DNA of 64,000 bases from CAVZBW01 sp963778465 (GCA_963778465.1 CAVZUK010000003.1:2108001-2172000), one strand, 5' to 3'; shown: positions 36,898 through 44,944, numbered from the stretch's first letter. Numbers and translations are program-made. Notes: a model not told the origin generated them from the letters alone.

Positions 36898-38814
36898 ATG
36901 GATCGAGACGAGAACCTCGAGAGCGAGGAGTCCCGACGCGTCCTGCGCCGCACCCTCGGTGCGCTTTCCACGCTCGTGCCCATCGGGGTGGTCGCCACGG
37001 ATGCCCAGGGTCGCTCCTGGTATCACAACCAGCGCTGGGAGGACGTGACCGGGTCCACCGGGCTCTCCCTCCGCGGCATGCCGTGGTATCTGGCGGTGCA
37101 TCCCGACGACGTCGAGCGCGTGCGCGACCAGTGGCGGCGCCGAACGCAGATCCGCGCCGGCATCGAACGGTTCCGGGTCCGCTCTGCTCTCGGGGTGGTG
37201 CAGGAATGCCGTGCCGAGTCCGTGGCCGTCCTGGCGTCCGACGGCTCGATCGCCGGCCACCTGATCGTCATCGTCGACGCGGCGGCGGCAGAGCGCGTCG
37301 GGCTTGCCAGCGGGAATGTGGTGGAGAAGCTGCTCGACCGGTCGGAGGACATCGTCACGATCCTCAATGCTGACGGTTCCTGGAGGTGGTCCAGCGCGGG
37401 CGCGGCGCGCCTCGTGGGATTCCAGTCCGAGTGGAATCCCCGAGAGGGCATCTTCGGTCTGATCCATCCCGAGGAGGTGGAGCGGGCTCGGGTGGTGCTC
37501 CAGGGGTTGTTCCAGCGCCACGGCCGCTCGGCGGAGCGCCTCCAGTTCCGGATCCGTGGGTCGGACGGGACCTGGCACCGGATGGAGGCGATCGCCGACG
37601 TCCTGCTCGACGATCCCGACGTCCGCGGGATCGTGCTCCACGCCCGTGACGTCACCGAGGCGCACCAGACGATGGAGCAGCTCGAGTCCAGCAACCAGTG
37701 GTTGGCCAGCCTCCTCGGGAGCATCAACGCCGCACTCGTGACCATGGACGAGCGGGGCGTCGTCCGATTCGCCAACCGGGCCTTCGTCGACATGTTCCGA
37801 CTCCCCATGGAGCCTGACCAGCTGCAGGGTCGCACGCTCGGCTCGGTCGGGCTCGAGAGCAGCTGGCTCGTGGCGGAGCCGACCGACGCGCTCACACCGA
37901 TCAACGAGGCCATCAGCGAGCGCCGCCCCGCCCACCAGGACCGCGTCACGCTCTTCGACGGCCGGATCATCGAGCGTGACTTCGTCCCCGTGTTCGTCCA
38001 GGACGCCTACCGGGGCAGCCTGTGGCTGCTTCGTGACGTGACCGATCAGGCGCAGGCCGAGTGCGAGCGAGAGCGCCTGCTCGCCTCCGAGCGTGCCGAG
38101 CAGCGGCGGACCGCCGAGCTCGAGGCGCGCCAGGCCGAGTACCTGGCCTCGGTCTCCCACGAGCTGCGAACCCCCCTCACGTCGATCGTCGGCTATACGG
38201 AGATGCTCCGCGAGCTCGTGGCGGCCCGGGGGTCGGCCGAGGAGGCCGAGTACGTCGACGTGATCGCCCGCAACGTCGATCGACTCTTCCGGCTCTCGGG
38301 CGACCTCATGATGCTCGAGAGCCTCGAGTCGAAGATGACCAGGCTGGAGCTGAACGAGGTCCACGCCGGCGAGCTGACTCGACATGCGTGTGAGGCCGTC
38401 GCCCCGGAGGCCGCGGCACGCGGGGTCACGGTGGAGAGGCTGGTGGCCCCGGTCCCTCCCTTGATGGGGGACGCCGGGCGCCTCGGCCAGCTCCTCGACA
38501 TCCTGCTTTCCAACGCCATCAAGTACAGCCACCCCCATGGTCGGGTCCGCCTCAGCCTGCTGCCCCACGACGGGGGATGGCAGGTTGACGTCTCCGACGA
38601 CGGGATCGGGATCCCCCCCGACGAGCAGGCGATGCTCTTTTCCCGCTTCTACCGTGGGTCCAACGCTCGGCGCCGCGGCATCCCCGGGACGGGGCTCGGG
38701 CTGTCGATCGCCCGGGCGGTGGCGCAGCTCCACGGCGGCGACATCTCGTTCCAGTCGGTGCTCGGCAAGGGGACCACCGTGCACGTCGCTTTGGAGGGCC
38801 TCCGGCCGGACTGA
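36898..38814 (+). CDS. PAS-domain sensor histidine kinase (orphan)
   Basis: 638 aa from the ATG at 36898; an in-frame GTG at 36775 would add 41 Arg/Gly-rich residues. Three PAS domains (about 20-130, 140-255, 270-385), then HisKA with the phosphoacceptor His near 421 in SVSHELRTPLTS. The ATPase domain has N box LLSNAIKYSHPHG, G1 DDGIGIPPDE and G2 GTGLGLSIARAVAQLHGG. No transmembrane segment, so a cytoplasmic sensor. No response regulator gene adjoins, so its partner is elsewhere. Confidence 0.9.
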   Translation: MDRDENLESEESRRVLRRTLGALSTLVPIGVVATDAQGRSWYHNQRWEDVTGSTGLSLRGMPWYLAVHPDDVERVRDQWRRRTQIRAGIERFRVRSALGVVQECRAESVAVLASDGSIAGHLIVIVDAAAAERVGLASGNVVEKLLDRSEDIVTILNADGSWRWSSAGAARLVGFQSEWNPREGIFGLIHPEEVERARVVLQGLFQRHGRSAERLQFRIRGSDGTWHRMEAIADVLLDDPDVRGIVLHARDVTEAHQTMEQLESSNQWLASLLGSINAALVTMDERGVVRFANRAFVDMFRLPMEPDQLQGRTLGSVGLESSWLVAEPTDALTPINEAISERRPAHQDRVTLFDGRIIERDFVPVFVQDAYRGSLWLLRDVTDQAQAECERERLLASERAEQRRTAELEARQAEYLASVSHELRTPLTSIVGYTEMLRELVAARGSAEEAEYVDVIARNVDRLFRLSGDLMMLESLESKMTRLELNEVHAGELTRHACEAVAPEAAARGVTVERLVAPVPPLMGDAGRLGQLLDILLSNAIKYSHPHGRVRLSLLPHDGGWQVDVSDDGIGIPPDEQAMLFSRFYRGSNARRRGIPGTGLGLSIARAVAQLHGGDISFQSVLGKGTTVHVALEGLRPD

Positions 38815-38846
38815 GCGCCGGGATCCGCCGCAGCCCCCGGTCTCGC

Positions 38847-39824
38847 TCAGTGACCGAGGACGGGGTGGGGCACGTAGGGCTCCTCGAGCAGCGCCGCCTC
38901 GTCTGCGGCGAGCTCCAGCTCCACGGCCGCCAACGCCTCCGTGAGGTGCTCGAGGCGGGTGGCGCCGACGATCGGGGCGGTCACGCCGGGCTTCTGGCAG
39001 ACCCAGGCGAGGGCCACCTGTGCCGGCGACACCCCCCGGCGCCGGGCGAGCTCGGCGACCCGCTCCACGACCTCGAAGTCCGTCGGTTGGTTGTAGAGGT
39101 GGTCGGTGAAGCCGTCGGTCTCGGAGCGGACGGTGTGCCGCTCGCTCCCGCCGCCCCGGTTGCCGGCGAGCACCCCTCGGGCGAGCGGGCTCCACGGGAT
39201 CACGCCCACGCCCTGGTCGAGGCACAGCGGGATCATCTCCCGCTCCTCCTCCCGGTAGATCAGGTTGTAGTGGTCCTGCATCGAGACGAACCGGGTCCAG
39301 CCGTGCCGTTCCGCCACGTGCTGGGCCTTGGCGAATTGCCACGCGCTCATGCTGCTCGCCCCGATGTAGCGCGCCTTGCCGGCCCGCACCACGTCGTGGA
39401 GGGCCTCCATCGTCTCCTCGATCGGGACCCGGTTGTCCCAACGGTGGATCTGATAGAGGTCGACGTAGTCCATGCCCAGCCGATCGAGCGACGCGTCGAT
39501 CGCCGAGAGGATGTGCTTGCGGGAGAGGCCCCAGCCGTTGTCGCCGGGGGTCATCGGCATGAACACCTTGGTGGCGATGACCGCCTCGTCCCGACCGAGG
39601 AACTTCTCCACGAGACGACCCGTCGCCACCTCGCTCGCCCCCTTCGAGTAGGCGTCGGCGGTGTCGAACATCGTGACGCCCGCCTCGACGGCCGTCCGGA
39701 CGATGGGCTCGGCCGCCGTCTCGTCGAGCGCCCAGGGGCGGTCACTGTCGTTGCCGTAGCTCATCATGCCGAGGGCCAGGCGGGAGACTCGCAGGCCCGA
39801 GGTGCCGAGGTTCACGTAGCGCAT
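38847..39824 (-). CDS. Aldo/keto reductase
   Basis: 325 aa from the ATG at 39824 (a GTG two codons earlier is possible). (beta/alpha)8 barrel with the catalytic tetrad Asp-Tyr-Lys-His visible as FDTADAYSKGASE, VIATKVFM and DLYQIHRWD. NADPH site VCQKPGVTAPIVGATRLEHL near the C-terminus. It belongs to the bacterial YajO/YhdN-like AKRs that reduce small carbonyls. Confidence 0.92.
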   Translation of the reverse strand: MRYVNLGTSGLRVSRLALGMMSYGNDSDRPWALDETAAEPIVRTAVEAGVTMFDTADAYSKGASEVATGRLVEKFLGRDEAVIATKVFMPMTPGDNGWGLSRKHILSAIDASLDRLGMDYVDLYQIHRWDNRVPIEETMEALHDVVRAGKARYIGASSMSAWQFAKAQHVAERHGWTRFVSMQDHYNLIYREEEREMIPLCLDQGVGVIPWSPLARGVLAGNRGGGSERHTVRSETDGFTDHLYNQPTDFEVVERVAELARRRGVSPAQVALAWVCQKPGVTAPIVGATRLEHLTEALAAVELELAADEAALLEEPYVPHPVLGH

Positions 39825-39902
39825 GACCACTCTCTTAGCACCGCCGCGGCTCGCGCCCGACGGCGCGCCCGTCGGCGGGTGCCGGTCGGGCGTCGCGGGG
39901 GG

Positions 39903-40361
39903 CTAGAGACCCTCGGCCAAACCTGCCGCGACGGACGCTCCGAGCTCGCGGCAGGCCTCGAGGTCCTCCCGCCCGGGGGTGCCGATCACGGTGACGGGCC
40001 GCTGGACCCTGCGCCAGGACAGCCCCGTGGCGATCCGTTCCACGGCGCGCACGGCACCCTCGGTGTCGGAGTTGCCGTGGACGTACAGGGCATATGGGCG
40101 ATCCCGTGTGGCGTCGAGGCACGGGTAGTAGATCTGGTCGAAGAAGTGCTTGAGGGCGCCCGACATGTAGCCGATGTTGGCCGGGGTCCCGAGGAGGTAG
40201 CCGTCGGCGGACAGGACGTCCGGTACGACGGCGGCCAGGGCGGCACGCCGCTCGACGCTCACGCCTTCGATGTCGGGATCCGTGGCCCCCTCGACGACCG
40301 CCTCCAGCATGGCCTCGAGGGACGGCGACGTGGTGTGGTGGACGATCAGGAGGCGGGCCAC
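39903..40361 (-). CDS. Flavodoxin/NAD(P)H-dependent FMN reductase-like protein (integration target)
   Basis: 152 aa, GTG start. It opens ARLLIVHHTTSPSLEAMLEA, the phosphate-binding loop of flavodoxin-like proteins, with GYLLGTPANIGYMSGALKHFFD near 55 and YVHGNSDTEGA near 93 as the second and third FMN loops. Its first eight codons are the attachment core of the integrated element, so everything upstream of the start now comes from the element. The element supplies GGAGG (40371-40375), 9 nt before the GTG, so translation is preserved or improved. Confidence 0.88.
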   Translation of the reverse strand: MARLLIVHHTTSPSLEAMLEAVVEGATDPDIEGVSVERRAALAAVVPDVLSADGYLLGTPANIGYMSGALKHFFDQIYYPCLDATRDRPYALYVHGNSDTEGAVRAVERIATGLSWRRVQRPVTVIGTPGREDLEACRELGASVAAGLAEGL

Positions 40362-40362
40362 G
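40339..40362. repeat. Left attachment core (attL/attR pair)
   Basis: Identical over 24 bp to 49227-49250; flanking bases differ on both sides. It spans codons 1-8 of the flavodoxin-like gene, so excision would rejoin that gene to the DNA right of 49250. Confidence 0.85.
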
Positions 40363-40417
40363 AATTCTCTCCTCCGTCCCAGGTCGGAGCCGTCTCGAGT
40401 GCTCGTAAGGTGCGGGT

Positions 40418-40435
40418 TGTCAACGCTTTGTCAAC
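40418..40435. promoter_or_regulatory. Arm-type integrase sites, left end
   Basis: Two TGTCAAC copies spaced 11 bp (TGTCAACGCttTGTCAAC). The same pair, orientation and spacing recur at 49088-49105. Expected binding sites for the integrase N-terminal domain. Confidence 0.7.
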
Positions 40436-40437
40436 CG

Positions 40438-41601
40438 TTACCCGAGCACCATGGCGCTGAGCTGCTCGCCGGCTTCCTGAGCCATGCCGGGGAGCACGTG
40501 GGCATAGAGGGACAGAGTGATGGACGGGTTGGCATGGCCCAAGAGCTCGGTGACCACCTTGGTCGGCACCCCGTTGGCGAGCATCAAGCTGGCAGCCGTG
40601 TGCCGGCAGTCGTGTAGGCGGATGGGCGGCAGTCCGTGCTTGGCGACGGAGCTGGCGAACGCTCGAGCGACGGTCTCGGGGTGGTAGGGGCGCCCGAGTT
40701 CATCAGCGACGAGGAACCCCTGATCCTGGTACGTCTCCCCTGCCACCAGCCTTTCGGCCGCCTGACGGGCCTTGTGGGCTCGCAGCAGAGCGACCAGCAT
40801 GTCGTCGAGGGGGAGGGTTCGGCGACCGGCGGTCGTCTTGGGAGTCGAGTCCATGGGTACCCCCGCCACGACTACCCGAGTCCGGGTGATCCGCAGGAAG
40901 CCGCGCTCGAGGTCGACATCGGACCACCGGAGCCCACAGGCCTCGCCTCGACGAAGCCCGCGGGTGAAGAGCAGTGCCCACACAAACCCCAGCCGGTCGG
41001 TCTTGGTCCGATCGAGGAACTCCTTGGCGTCTTCGATCGACCACGCCTTCATCGTCGGGCGGTCGAAGCGGGGGAGACGGGCACCGAGGATCGGATTGCG
41101 ACCGAGTAGGCCGTTCTCGACGGCCCAGGCGCACGCAGCCTTGAGGGTGGCGACGGCGAGTTGAGCGCTCCTCGGAGAGAGACCCTTGCGTCCCCTCGGC
41201 GTGGTCTCTGTGCGCAGCTTCTCGACCAGCTGTTGAACGTCTCCCGCGGTCAGCGCCGAGACCTTGATCCCCCCAATGTTTGGGACGAGCCAGCTGTTCA
41301 CCACCATGGACGACTGCTCGACTGTGGCCGGGCGGAGTCCCCGCAACTTCTGCGCCGGGAGCCAATGTTCCTCGAGGAGCTGCTTCACCGTCATCGCCTT
41401 GTCTGGGCGCCAGCTGCCATCCTGCACGTTGCCGACGATGCTGTTGAGGTATTCCCGGGCCGAGTCGCCTTGCGCTGGCTTTGAGGGCTCCTTTTTCTTG
41501 AATCCGCCCTTGGAGTGCTGGCGGCGGTTGCCGCTGGCCGGGTCAGCGGTCGACCAGAGCACCGTCCAAGTGCTGCCTCGCTTACGGATGCTGCCTCTCA
41601 T
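40438..41601 (-). CDS. int: Tyrosine-type site-specific integrase
   Basis: 387 aa from the ATG at 41601, with GGAGGA just upstream; a longer reading adds 16 residues without a ribosome site. The N-terminal part has an arm-binding beta-sheet (RGSIRKRGSTWTVLW), then the core-binding helical domain (VKQLLEEHWLPAQKLRGLRP). The catalytic domain shows Arg in TRGLRRGEACGLRW, HDCRHTAASLM with the second His/Arg pair, then GHANPSITLSLYAH with the nucleophile Tyr. It integrates and, with xis, excises the element at the 24-bp core. ATGA overlap with the upstream gene. Confidence 0.95.
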   Translation of the reverse strand: MRGSIRKRGSTWTVLWSTADPASGNRRQHSKGGFKKKEPSKPAQGDSAREYLNSIVGNVQDGSWRPDKAMTVKQLLEEHWLPAQKLRGLRPATVEQSSMVVNSWLVPNIGGIKVSALTAGDVQQLVEKLRTETTPRGRKGLSPRSAQLAVATLKAACAWAVENGLLGRNPILGARLPRFDRPTMKAWSIEDAKEFLDRTKTDRLGFVWALLFTRGLRRGEACGLRWSDVDLERGFLRITRTRVVVAGVPMDSTPKTTAGRRTLPLDDMLVALLRAHKARQAAERLVAGETYQDQGFLVADELGRPYHPETVARAFASSVAKHGLPPIRLHDCRHTAASLMLANGVPTKVVTELLGHANPSITLSLYAHVLPGMAQEAGEQLSAMVLG

Positions 41602-42173
41602 TGCTCCTCCTTCTCTAAGAACCCTCGATCTTGAGCCAGAGCGATCCACCGGGAGGCCGTCCTCGGTGACGCGTGCTCCAGGTCGGCGACTGCCTGCCGT
41701 GGTGCGCCCGTCATGTCGTCGCGCACGATTTGAGCAACCCTTCGCAACAGTTCGTCGTCCATCTTCCGGCGGCGTCGGTGAGCTCGGACTGCCGCTTCAC
41801 CAGCAGGACGGAACTCCTCGTCTTGCACGTTCGCGTGGAGCCCTTCTGGTGTCCACGCGGTCGCCACACGAGCCACCGCATCAACTGCGGCAGCGACGAC
41901 CCTGTCGAGGGGTAGGTCTCGGAGCCTGGTTGCCGTGAGCTCGGCGTCGGCTAGCGCAGCCGTTGACCCTGGGGGGAAGCGCGTTGGATGGACGCGCATG
42001 CCCAACCAGGCCGGCCGTCCGTCGATCACCTCGAAGTCGAAGTCCACCTCCAAGCCGCGCCCGGTGTGCCAAGTGACCTTGGCCGGCTGAAAGAAAGCCG
42101 TTCCGTCGGCCAGGGTCACCTTCGCCGACGTACCCGGGCTGACGATGGAGAGAACGGGGAGGTCCTCGGTCAT
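41598..42173 (-). CDS. Element protein of unknown function with HTH-like C-terminus
   Basis: About 191 aa if it starts at the ATG at 42173; the reading continues upstream through the operator region, which is unlikely to be coding. The N-terminal half is beta-rich (VTWHTGRGLEVDFDFEVIDG) and the C-terminal 50 residues are helical (AVADLEHASPRTASRWIALA), like a recognition helix. Proteins of this type sit beside integrases in actinobacterial elements; a role in integration control is inference. Coupled to int by ATGA. Confidence 0.65.
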   Translation of the reverse strand: MTEDLPVLSIVSPGTSAKVTLADGTAFFQPAKVTWHTGRGLEVDFDFEVIDGRPAWLGMRVHPTRFPPGSTAALADAELTATRLRDLPLDRVVAAAVDAVARVATAWTPEGLHANVQDEEFRPAGEAAVRAHRRRRKMDDELLRRVAQIVRDDMTGAPRQAVADLEHASPRTASRWIALAQDRGFLEKEEQ

Positions 42174-42206
42174 CGGGGTAGCCACAGCCGAGAAGTTATG
42201 GCACAC

Positions 42207-42254
42207 CATAGCGGGGTTTGGCTCATACCAGCCATTATAGTGACCCTCGCTATG
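42207..42254. promoter_or_regulatory. Divergent operator/promoter of the element switch
   Basis: Inverted arms CATAGCG (42207-42213) and CGCTATG (42248-42254) flank a second small inverted repeat GGCT-6-AGCC (42220-42233). On the minus strand TATAAT (42239-42234) with TTGCGC 18 bp upstream would drive the int side. The right arm includes the ATG of the XRE gene, so that message is probably leaderless. Looks like an autoregulated repressor operator. Confidence 0.6.
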
Positions 42255-42599
42255 ACAGCGCAACAACCAGCGCCAGACCGGCTCATCAGAATCGCGGCAG
42301 TGCGAAGCCTGCTGCGCACCGGACAAGCACGTCTCATTAGGGAATCTGTCGGCGCGACGAGGCCCGAAGTGGCCCTCGCCGTCGGGATTGACCCCTCCGA
42401 GCTCTATCGCTGGGAAACCGGGCGCAGATCGCCGAGGGGTGACGTAGCGGAGCGTTATGGCCAGGTCCTGCACGACCTCCTCGCGCTCACCGAGACCGAA
42501 GAGGCCCTCGCCCTTCTGGCCGGGAGCGCCGAGCCTGTGGACGAGGACGGGCTACCCGTCCTGAACAACTCCTTGACCCCGGAGGAGGCCGACGCCTGA
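42252..42599 (+). CDS. XRE-type helix-turn-helix repressor
   Basis: 115 aa. ATG at 42252 lies in the operator arm without a Shine-Dalgarno. HTH at about residues 18-65: LLRTGQARLIRESVGATRPE, VALAVGIDPSELYRWETGRR, with the usual recognition-helix end RSPRG. The C-terminal tail is acidic. Likely the element repressor that controls the divergent int operon. The stop overlaps the next ATG (TGATGG). Confidence 0.85.
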   Translation: MTAQQPAPDRLIRIAAVRSLLRTGQARLIRESVGATRPEVALAVGIDPSELYRWETGRRSPRGDVAERYGQVLHDLLALTETEEALALLAGSAEPVDEDGLPVLNNSLTPEEADA

Positions 42600-42849
42600 T
42601 GGCCCCAGCCACATATACCGCGCCGGAGTTCGCTGGACTCCTCGGCGTTTCTGATTGGCTCTCCGGCAAGCCGTGCGTGCGGGGACCTCTCCGGTCCCGC
42701 CCATCTACTGCGGGCGCAGGTACGTCTTCGCTAAGGCTGCCGTTGACGCCCTGCTGGGACTCAACCAGGTGGCTACCGGTCATCGACGCGATGAGCACCG
42801 CTCTCATCAGACGCTCTCCGCGAACATCACCTCGACGGAGCAGGACTGA
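42599..42849 (+). pseudogene. xis: Excisionase (MerR/AlpA-type HTH), frameshifted
   Basis: The first frame gives MAPATYTAPEFAGLLGVSDW, the winged-helix opening of a small excisionase. At about 42655 one base is missing: inserting a T in GATTGG gives VSDLALRQAVRAG and continues into PPIYCGRRYVFAKAAVDALL in the next frame, to the stop at 42849. The repaired protein is about 83 aa, normal for xis. As written the gene is broken, unless ribosomes shift at GATTGG, for which no signal is seen. Confidence 0.72.
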
Positions 42850-42968
42850 TGCTGGTGAACCTCGACCAGTTCGATTCGGTCACGCTGCGACACCTGGCTG
42901 CCGCCAAGTTCGAGCTCGAGCGACAGGCCCTCGAGAAGGTCGTTCCATGGGCCGAGGATCCGAGCTAG
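42849..42968 (+). CDS. Small helical element protein
   Basis: 39 aa starting in a TGATG overlap with the xis stop. One amphipathic helix (SVTLRHLAAAKFELERQAL). Not recognised. Translational coupling is the main support. From 42969 to 43190 I see no supported gene. Confidence 0.45.
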   Translation: MLVNLDQFDSVTLRHLAAAKFELERQALEKVVPWAEDPS

Positions 42969-43190
42969 AGGCGCTCGAAGGCTGCACGCGCTCGCCGCTA
43001 GGCTGGGTTGGTTGAGCAGGAGGTGGCGGTGGCCCTTGGGCACTGCACCGGACCGACATCAACGTATGGGAGAATCCCCCGAACGGACTTTTATCCCATG
43101 CGCGGATTACGCAGAAACACGCGGCTACGCGGTGCATCGGCGGGCGCCGTGATCCTTCTGCCTGGCGGACGCGAGAGGGAGGCGAGCTAG

Positions 43191-43637
43191 ATGTCCCGCA
43201 CTTCCTATCAGCAGCGCTTGGACGAGATGGCTCGGGCTCTCGGGTTTCCCTCGTATTCGGCGCAGCGCAAGGCCCCGAGGCGTGAGGTGGCTGAACGTCG
43301 CCGCGCCTTATTGGAGGCGCGCCGAGCAGAGAAACTGAACGCCGAGAAGCTGGCCGCGCGGAGGGAGGAGCTCCGCCTAGCGCGGGAGGACCGGATCGCC
43401 CGAGCCCGCGCCGAACGCGAGGAGCGCGAACGCCGCCAGCCCGCGCCGGCTCCGCTCCCTGTGCTCAAGAAGAGGGAGCCCGACCCCGACATCGTCATAG
43501 GCCGGCAGCTCGTGGCCGAGGCCAAGGGAACGCCAGAAGAGCGCGATGCATGGGAGCTGTTGCGCAAGGCCGCGGTTGCCGCGGGCGACCACGCCCTCGC
43601 CGCCGAGATCAAGCAGCGGCTACGGAAGATGCGATGA
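43191..43637 (+). CDS. Highly charged coiled-coil element protein
   Basis: 148 aa, ATG preceded by GAGGGAGGCG. Residues 20-90 are an Arg/Glu/Ala coiled coil (RRALLEARRAEKLNAEKLA). The C-terminal 45 residues form a separate helical segment (DIVIGRQLVAEAKGTPEERD). No known family. It may be a structural or nucleic-acid-binding factor of the element. ATGA with the next small frame. Confidence 0.65.
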   Translation: MSRTSYQQRLDEMARALGFPSYSAQRKAPRREVAERRRALLEARRAEKLNAEKLAARREELRLAREDRIARARAEREERERRQPAPAPLPVLKKREPDPDIVIGRQLVAEAKGTPEERDAWELLRKAAVAAGDHALAAEIKQRLRKMR

Positions 43638-43750
43638 CCACCTCGGCGAGCGCGGCCCCTGTCCCCTCTACGGCCCCCACCAGGAGGCGAGACCCACTGG
43701 GCCCGAAAGTTTGGTTCGAGTGCCGGCTACTGGTGCGAGGCACACGGTAG
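43634..43750 (+). CDS. Possible 38-aa peptide coupled to the coiled-coil gene
   Basis: The ATG overlaps the previous stop (ATGA) and the frame reads TTSASAAPVPSTAPTRRR then GPKVWFECRLL. Not recognised, and could be spurious. Between 43751 and 44001 no gene is supported; the stretch holds a repeat copy and a hairpin. Confidence 0.3.
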   Translation: MTTSASAAPVPSTAPTRRRDPLGPKVWFECRLLVRGTR

Positions 43751-43782
43751 GGACCACGACATCGGCTGCCACCCGCAGGGCG

Positions 43783-44024
43783 GTGTACGGTCGGAAGCAC
43801 CGACGCCGATAAGCGTCGCACCGTCCTGGGTCGACCCCCGCCGGGACTTCCACTTCTCATCCTCCGGCGGAGGTCGCCTGGGGCGGACGCGACGAAGCCC
43901 CGGCGCCCAGGGGTACCGGGGCTCTCATCGCAACCCTGGCCGGGATCTGGTGACTGTGTACCCATTCTGGCCGGCGCGCAAGCGAGACAAAGTCCGAGGC
44001 CGTGTATGGTCGGAAGCTCCGACG
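43783..44024. repeat. Direct repeat pair, 23 bp (43783-43805 and 44002-44024)
   Basis: The two copies differ at two positions (GTGTAYGGTCGGAAGCWCCG plus ACG). Each contains a small hairpin (GTCGG-CCGAC) and, read in frame, both give VYGRKxRRR. They may be remnants of a duplication or protein-binding sites. Confidence 0.65.
43896..43923 (+). terminator. Phage-type hairpin AGCCCCGG/CCGGGGCT
   Basis: 8-bp stem, 12-nt loop, preceded by GACGA and followed by CTCATC. It resembles terminators frequent in actinophages and is related in sequence to the hairpins at 44287, 44748 and 44945. Confidence 0.6.
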
Positions 44025-44274
44025 GAGGACCTTTGGCCCTGGTTGGGAACGGCGGCCCGTCCATAGCGTCCGTGGAGTGGCCCGACTCGCATCAATCCGA
44101 ACCACGCAACCAGGCGCTTACGAGGTCGTCTGTCCGCGGTGCGGCGATGACGGGGGGCCAGTCCACGAACAGGCGGACTATATCCGTCGACTGCGCGGCC
44201 CCCACGGCACCGAAGATGATGCTTGGGCCTCTGCGAACCGCCACAACCTGCTCCACTTGATGGAGCTCCTGTAA
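44002..44274 (+). CDS. Hypothetical CxxC element protein
   Basis: 90 aa from the GTG at 44002; a GTG near 44075 would also fit. The second half looks protein-like: YEVVCPRCGDDGGPVHEQAD, then DDAWASANRHNLLHLMELL, with one CxxC that could be half of a zinc site. Not recognised. The start lies inside the 23-bp repeat. It ends just before a hairpin. Confidence 0.4.
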   Translation: MYGRKLRRRTFGPGWERRPVHSVRGVARLASIRTTQPGAYEVVCPRCGDDGGPVHEQADYIRRLRGPHGTEDDAWASANRHNLLHLMELL

Positions 44275-44286
44275 GCGCGACAAGGC

Positions 44287-44309
44287 CCCGGTCCCATCGT
44301 GGGACCGGG
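44287..44309 (+). terminator. Perfect 10-bp hairpin
   Basis: CCCGGTCCCA and its complement around loop TCG, 13 bp after the preceding stop and introduced by GCGACAAGGC like the two hairpins downstream. Confidence 0.7.
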
Positions 44310-44359
44310 TATCGCACCCGCCGAAACTGTCACCCGATGGGACTGTTTCCACGCCGAAG

Positions 44360-44386
44360 GTAAATGTCCCATCGTGCGACATTTAC
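44360..44386. promoter_or_regulatory. 9-bp inverted repeat upstream of WhiB
   Basis: GTAAATGTC and GACATTTAC around 9 nt, an AT-rich palindrome that stands out locally. It overlaps a copy of GTCCCATCG, which also occurs at 44291-44299 and, inverted, at 44335-44343. Probably the operator of the whiB gene, starting 41 bp downstream. Confidence 0.55.
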
Positions 44387-44427
44387 GGCTCCACCGGCTT
44401 GTCGCAGCCGACCCGTACGCTCCCCCC

Positions 44428-44742
44428 GTGCTTGCAGAAGACGACCTGTCCCGGCCGCTCGTCCAGTGGCTCATGCGGCCCGGAGCCACCGAGACCCTCA
44501 CCCTCGAGCAGCTCCTCCGCCGCCCCGGGTGGATGGCTGCCGGAGCCTGTCGGGGCGAGCCGCTGGATACCTTCTTCCCCGTTCGGGGCGAGCCGACCGA
44601 CAGGGTCAAGGCACTCTGCCGGCGCTGTCCCGTACGTCGGGAATGTGCCGACTACGCCCACGAGCACCCGGACCTCGTCGGCATCTGGGGCGGGCTCTCG
44701 CAGAAGGAACGGCGACAGAAGCGAGCACGCAAGGCCTCCTGA
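44428..44742 (+). CDS. WhiB-family iron-sulfur transcription factor
   Basis: 104 aa from the GTG at 44428; a longer frame upstream runs through the operator. It has the four conserved Cys: one in WMAAGACRGEP and three in LCRRCPVRREC. They bind a [4Fe-4S] cluster, followed by the signature turn GIWGGLSQKER and the basic tail RRQKRARK for DNA contact. WhiB proteins act by binding the primary sigma factor. Copies on actinophages modulate host WhiB targets; the same is possible here. Followed by a hairpin. Confidence 0.92.
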   Translation: MLAEDDLSRPLVQWLMRPGATETLTLEQLLRRPGWMAAGACRGEPLDTFFPVRGEPTDRVKALCRRCPVRRECADYAHEHPDLVGIWGGLSQKERRQKRARKAS

Positions 44743-44747
44743 CGCGA

Positions 44748-44783
44748 ACAAGGCCCCGAGTTGCTCGAAACCCGGGGCCTTGT
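44748..44783 (+). terminator. Hairpin after WhiB
   Basis: ACAAGGCCCCG/CGGGGCCTTGT, 11-bp stem, 14-nt loop, 6 bp after the whiB stop. Confidence 0.75.
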
Positions 44784-44944
44784 CACTCCCCATGCGTAGG
44801 GAAGGGGGCAGGCTAGCTGGCCCTCGGGCCCGATGCCGACCCAAAGCGGCAGGCCCCTGACACCGAGAGAGGTAAGGAGGAGGCGCCGGGACCTGCCGCA
44901 ATGTTGACGCTAACGGAAGCGTCGGGCCAGTGTCGATGTGGCGC

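Noticed and set aside
36727..39441. Minus-strand 904-codon frame
   Set aside because: It is antisense to the histidine kinase and aldo/keto reductase region, with no domain and with composition typical of GC-rich shadow frames.
43008..43190. 60-codon frame in the element
   Set aside because: No ribosome site, no protein-like pattern; probably leader of the coiled-coil gene.
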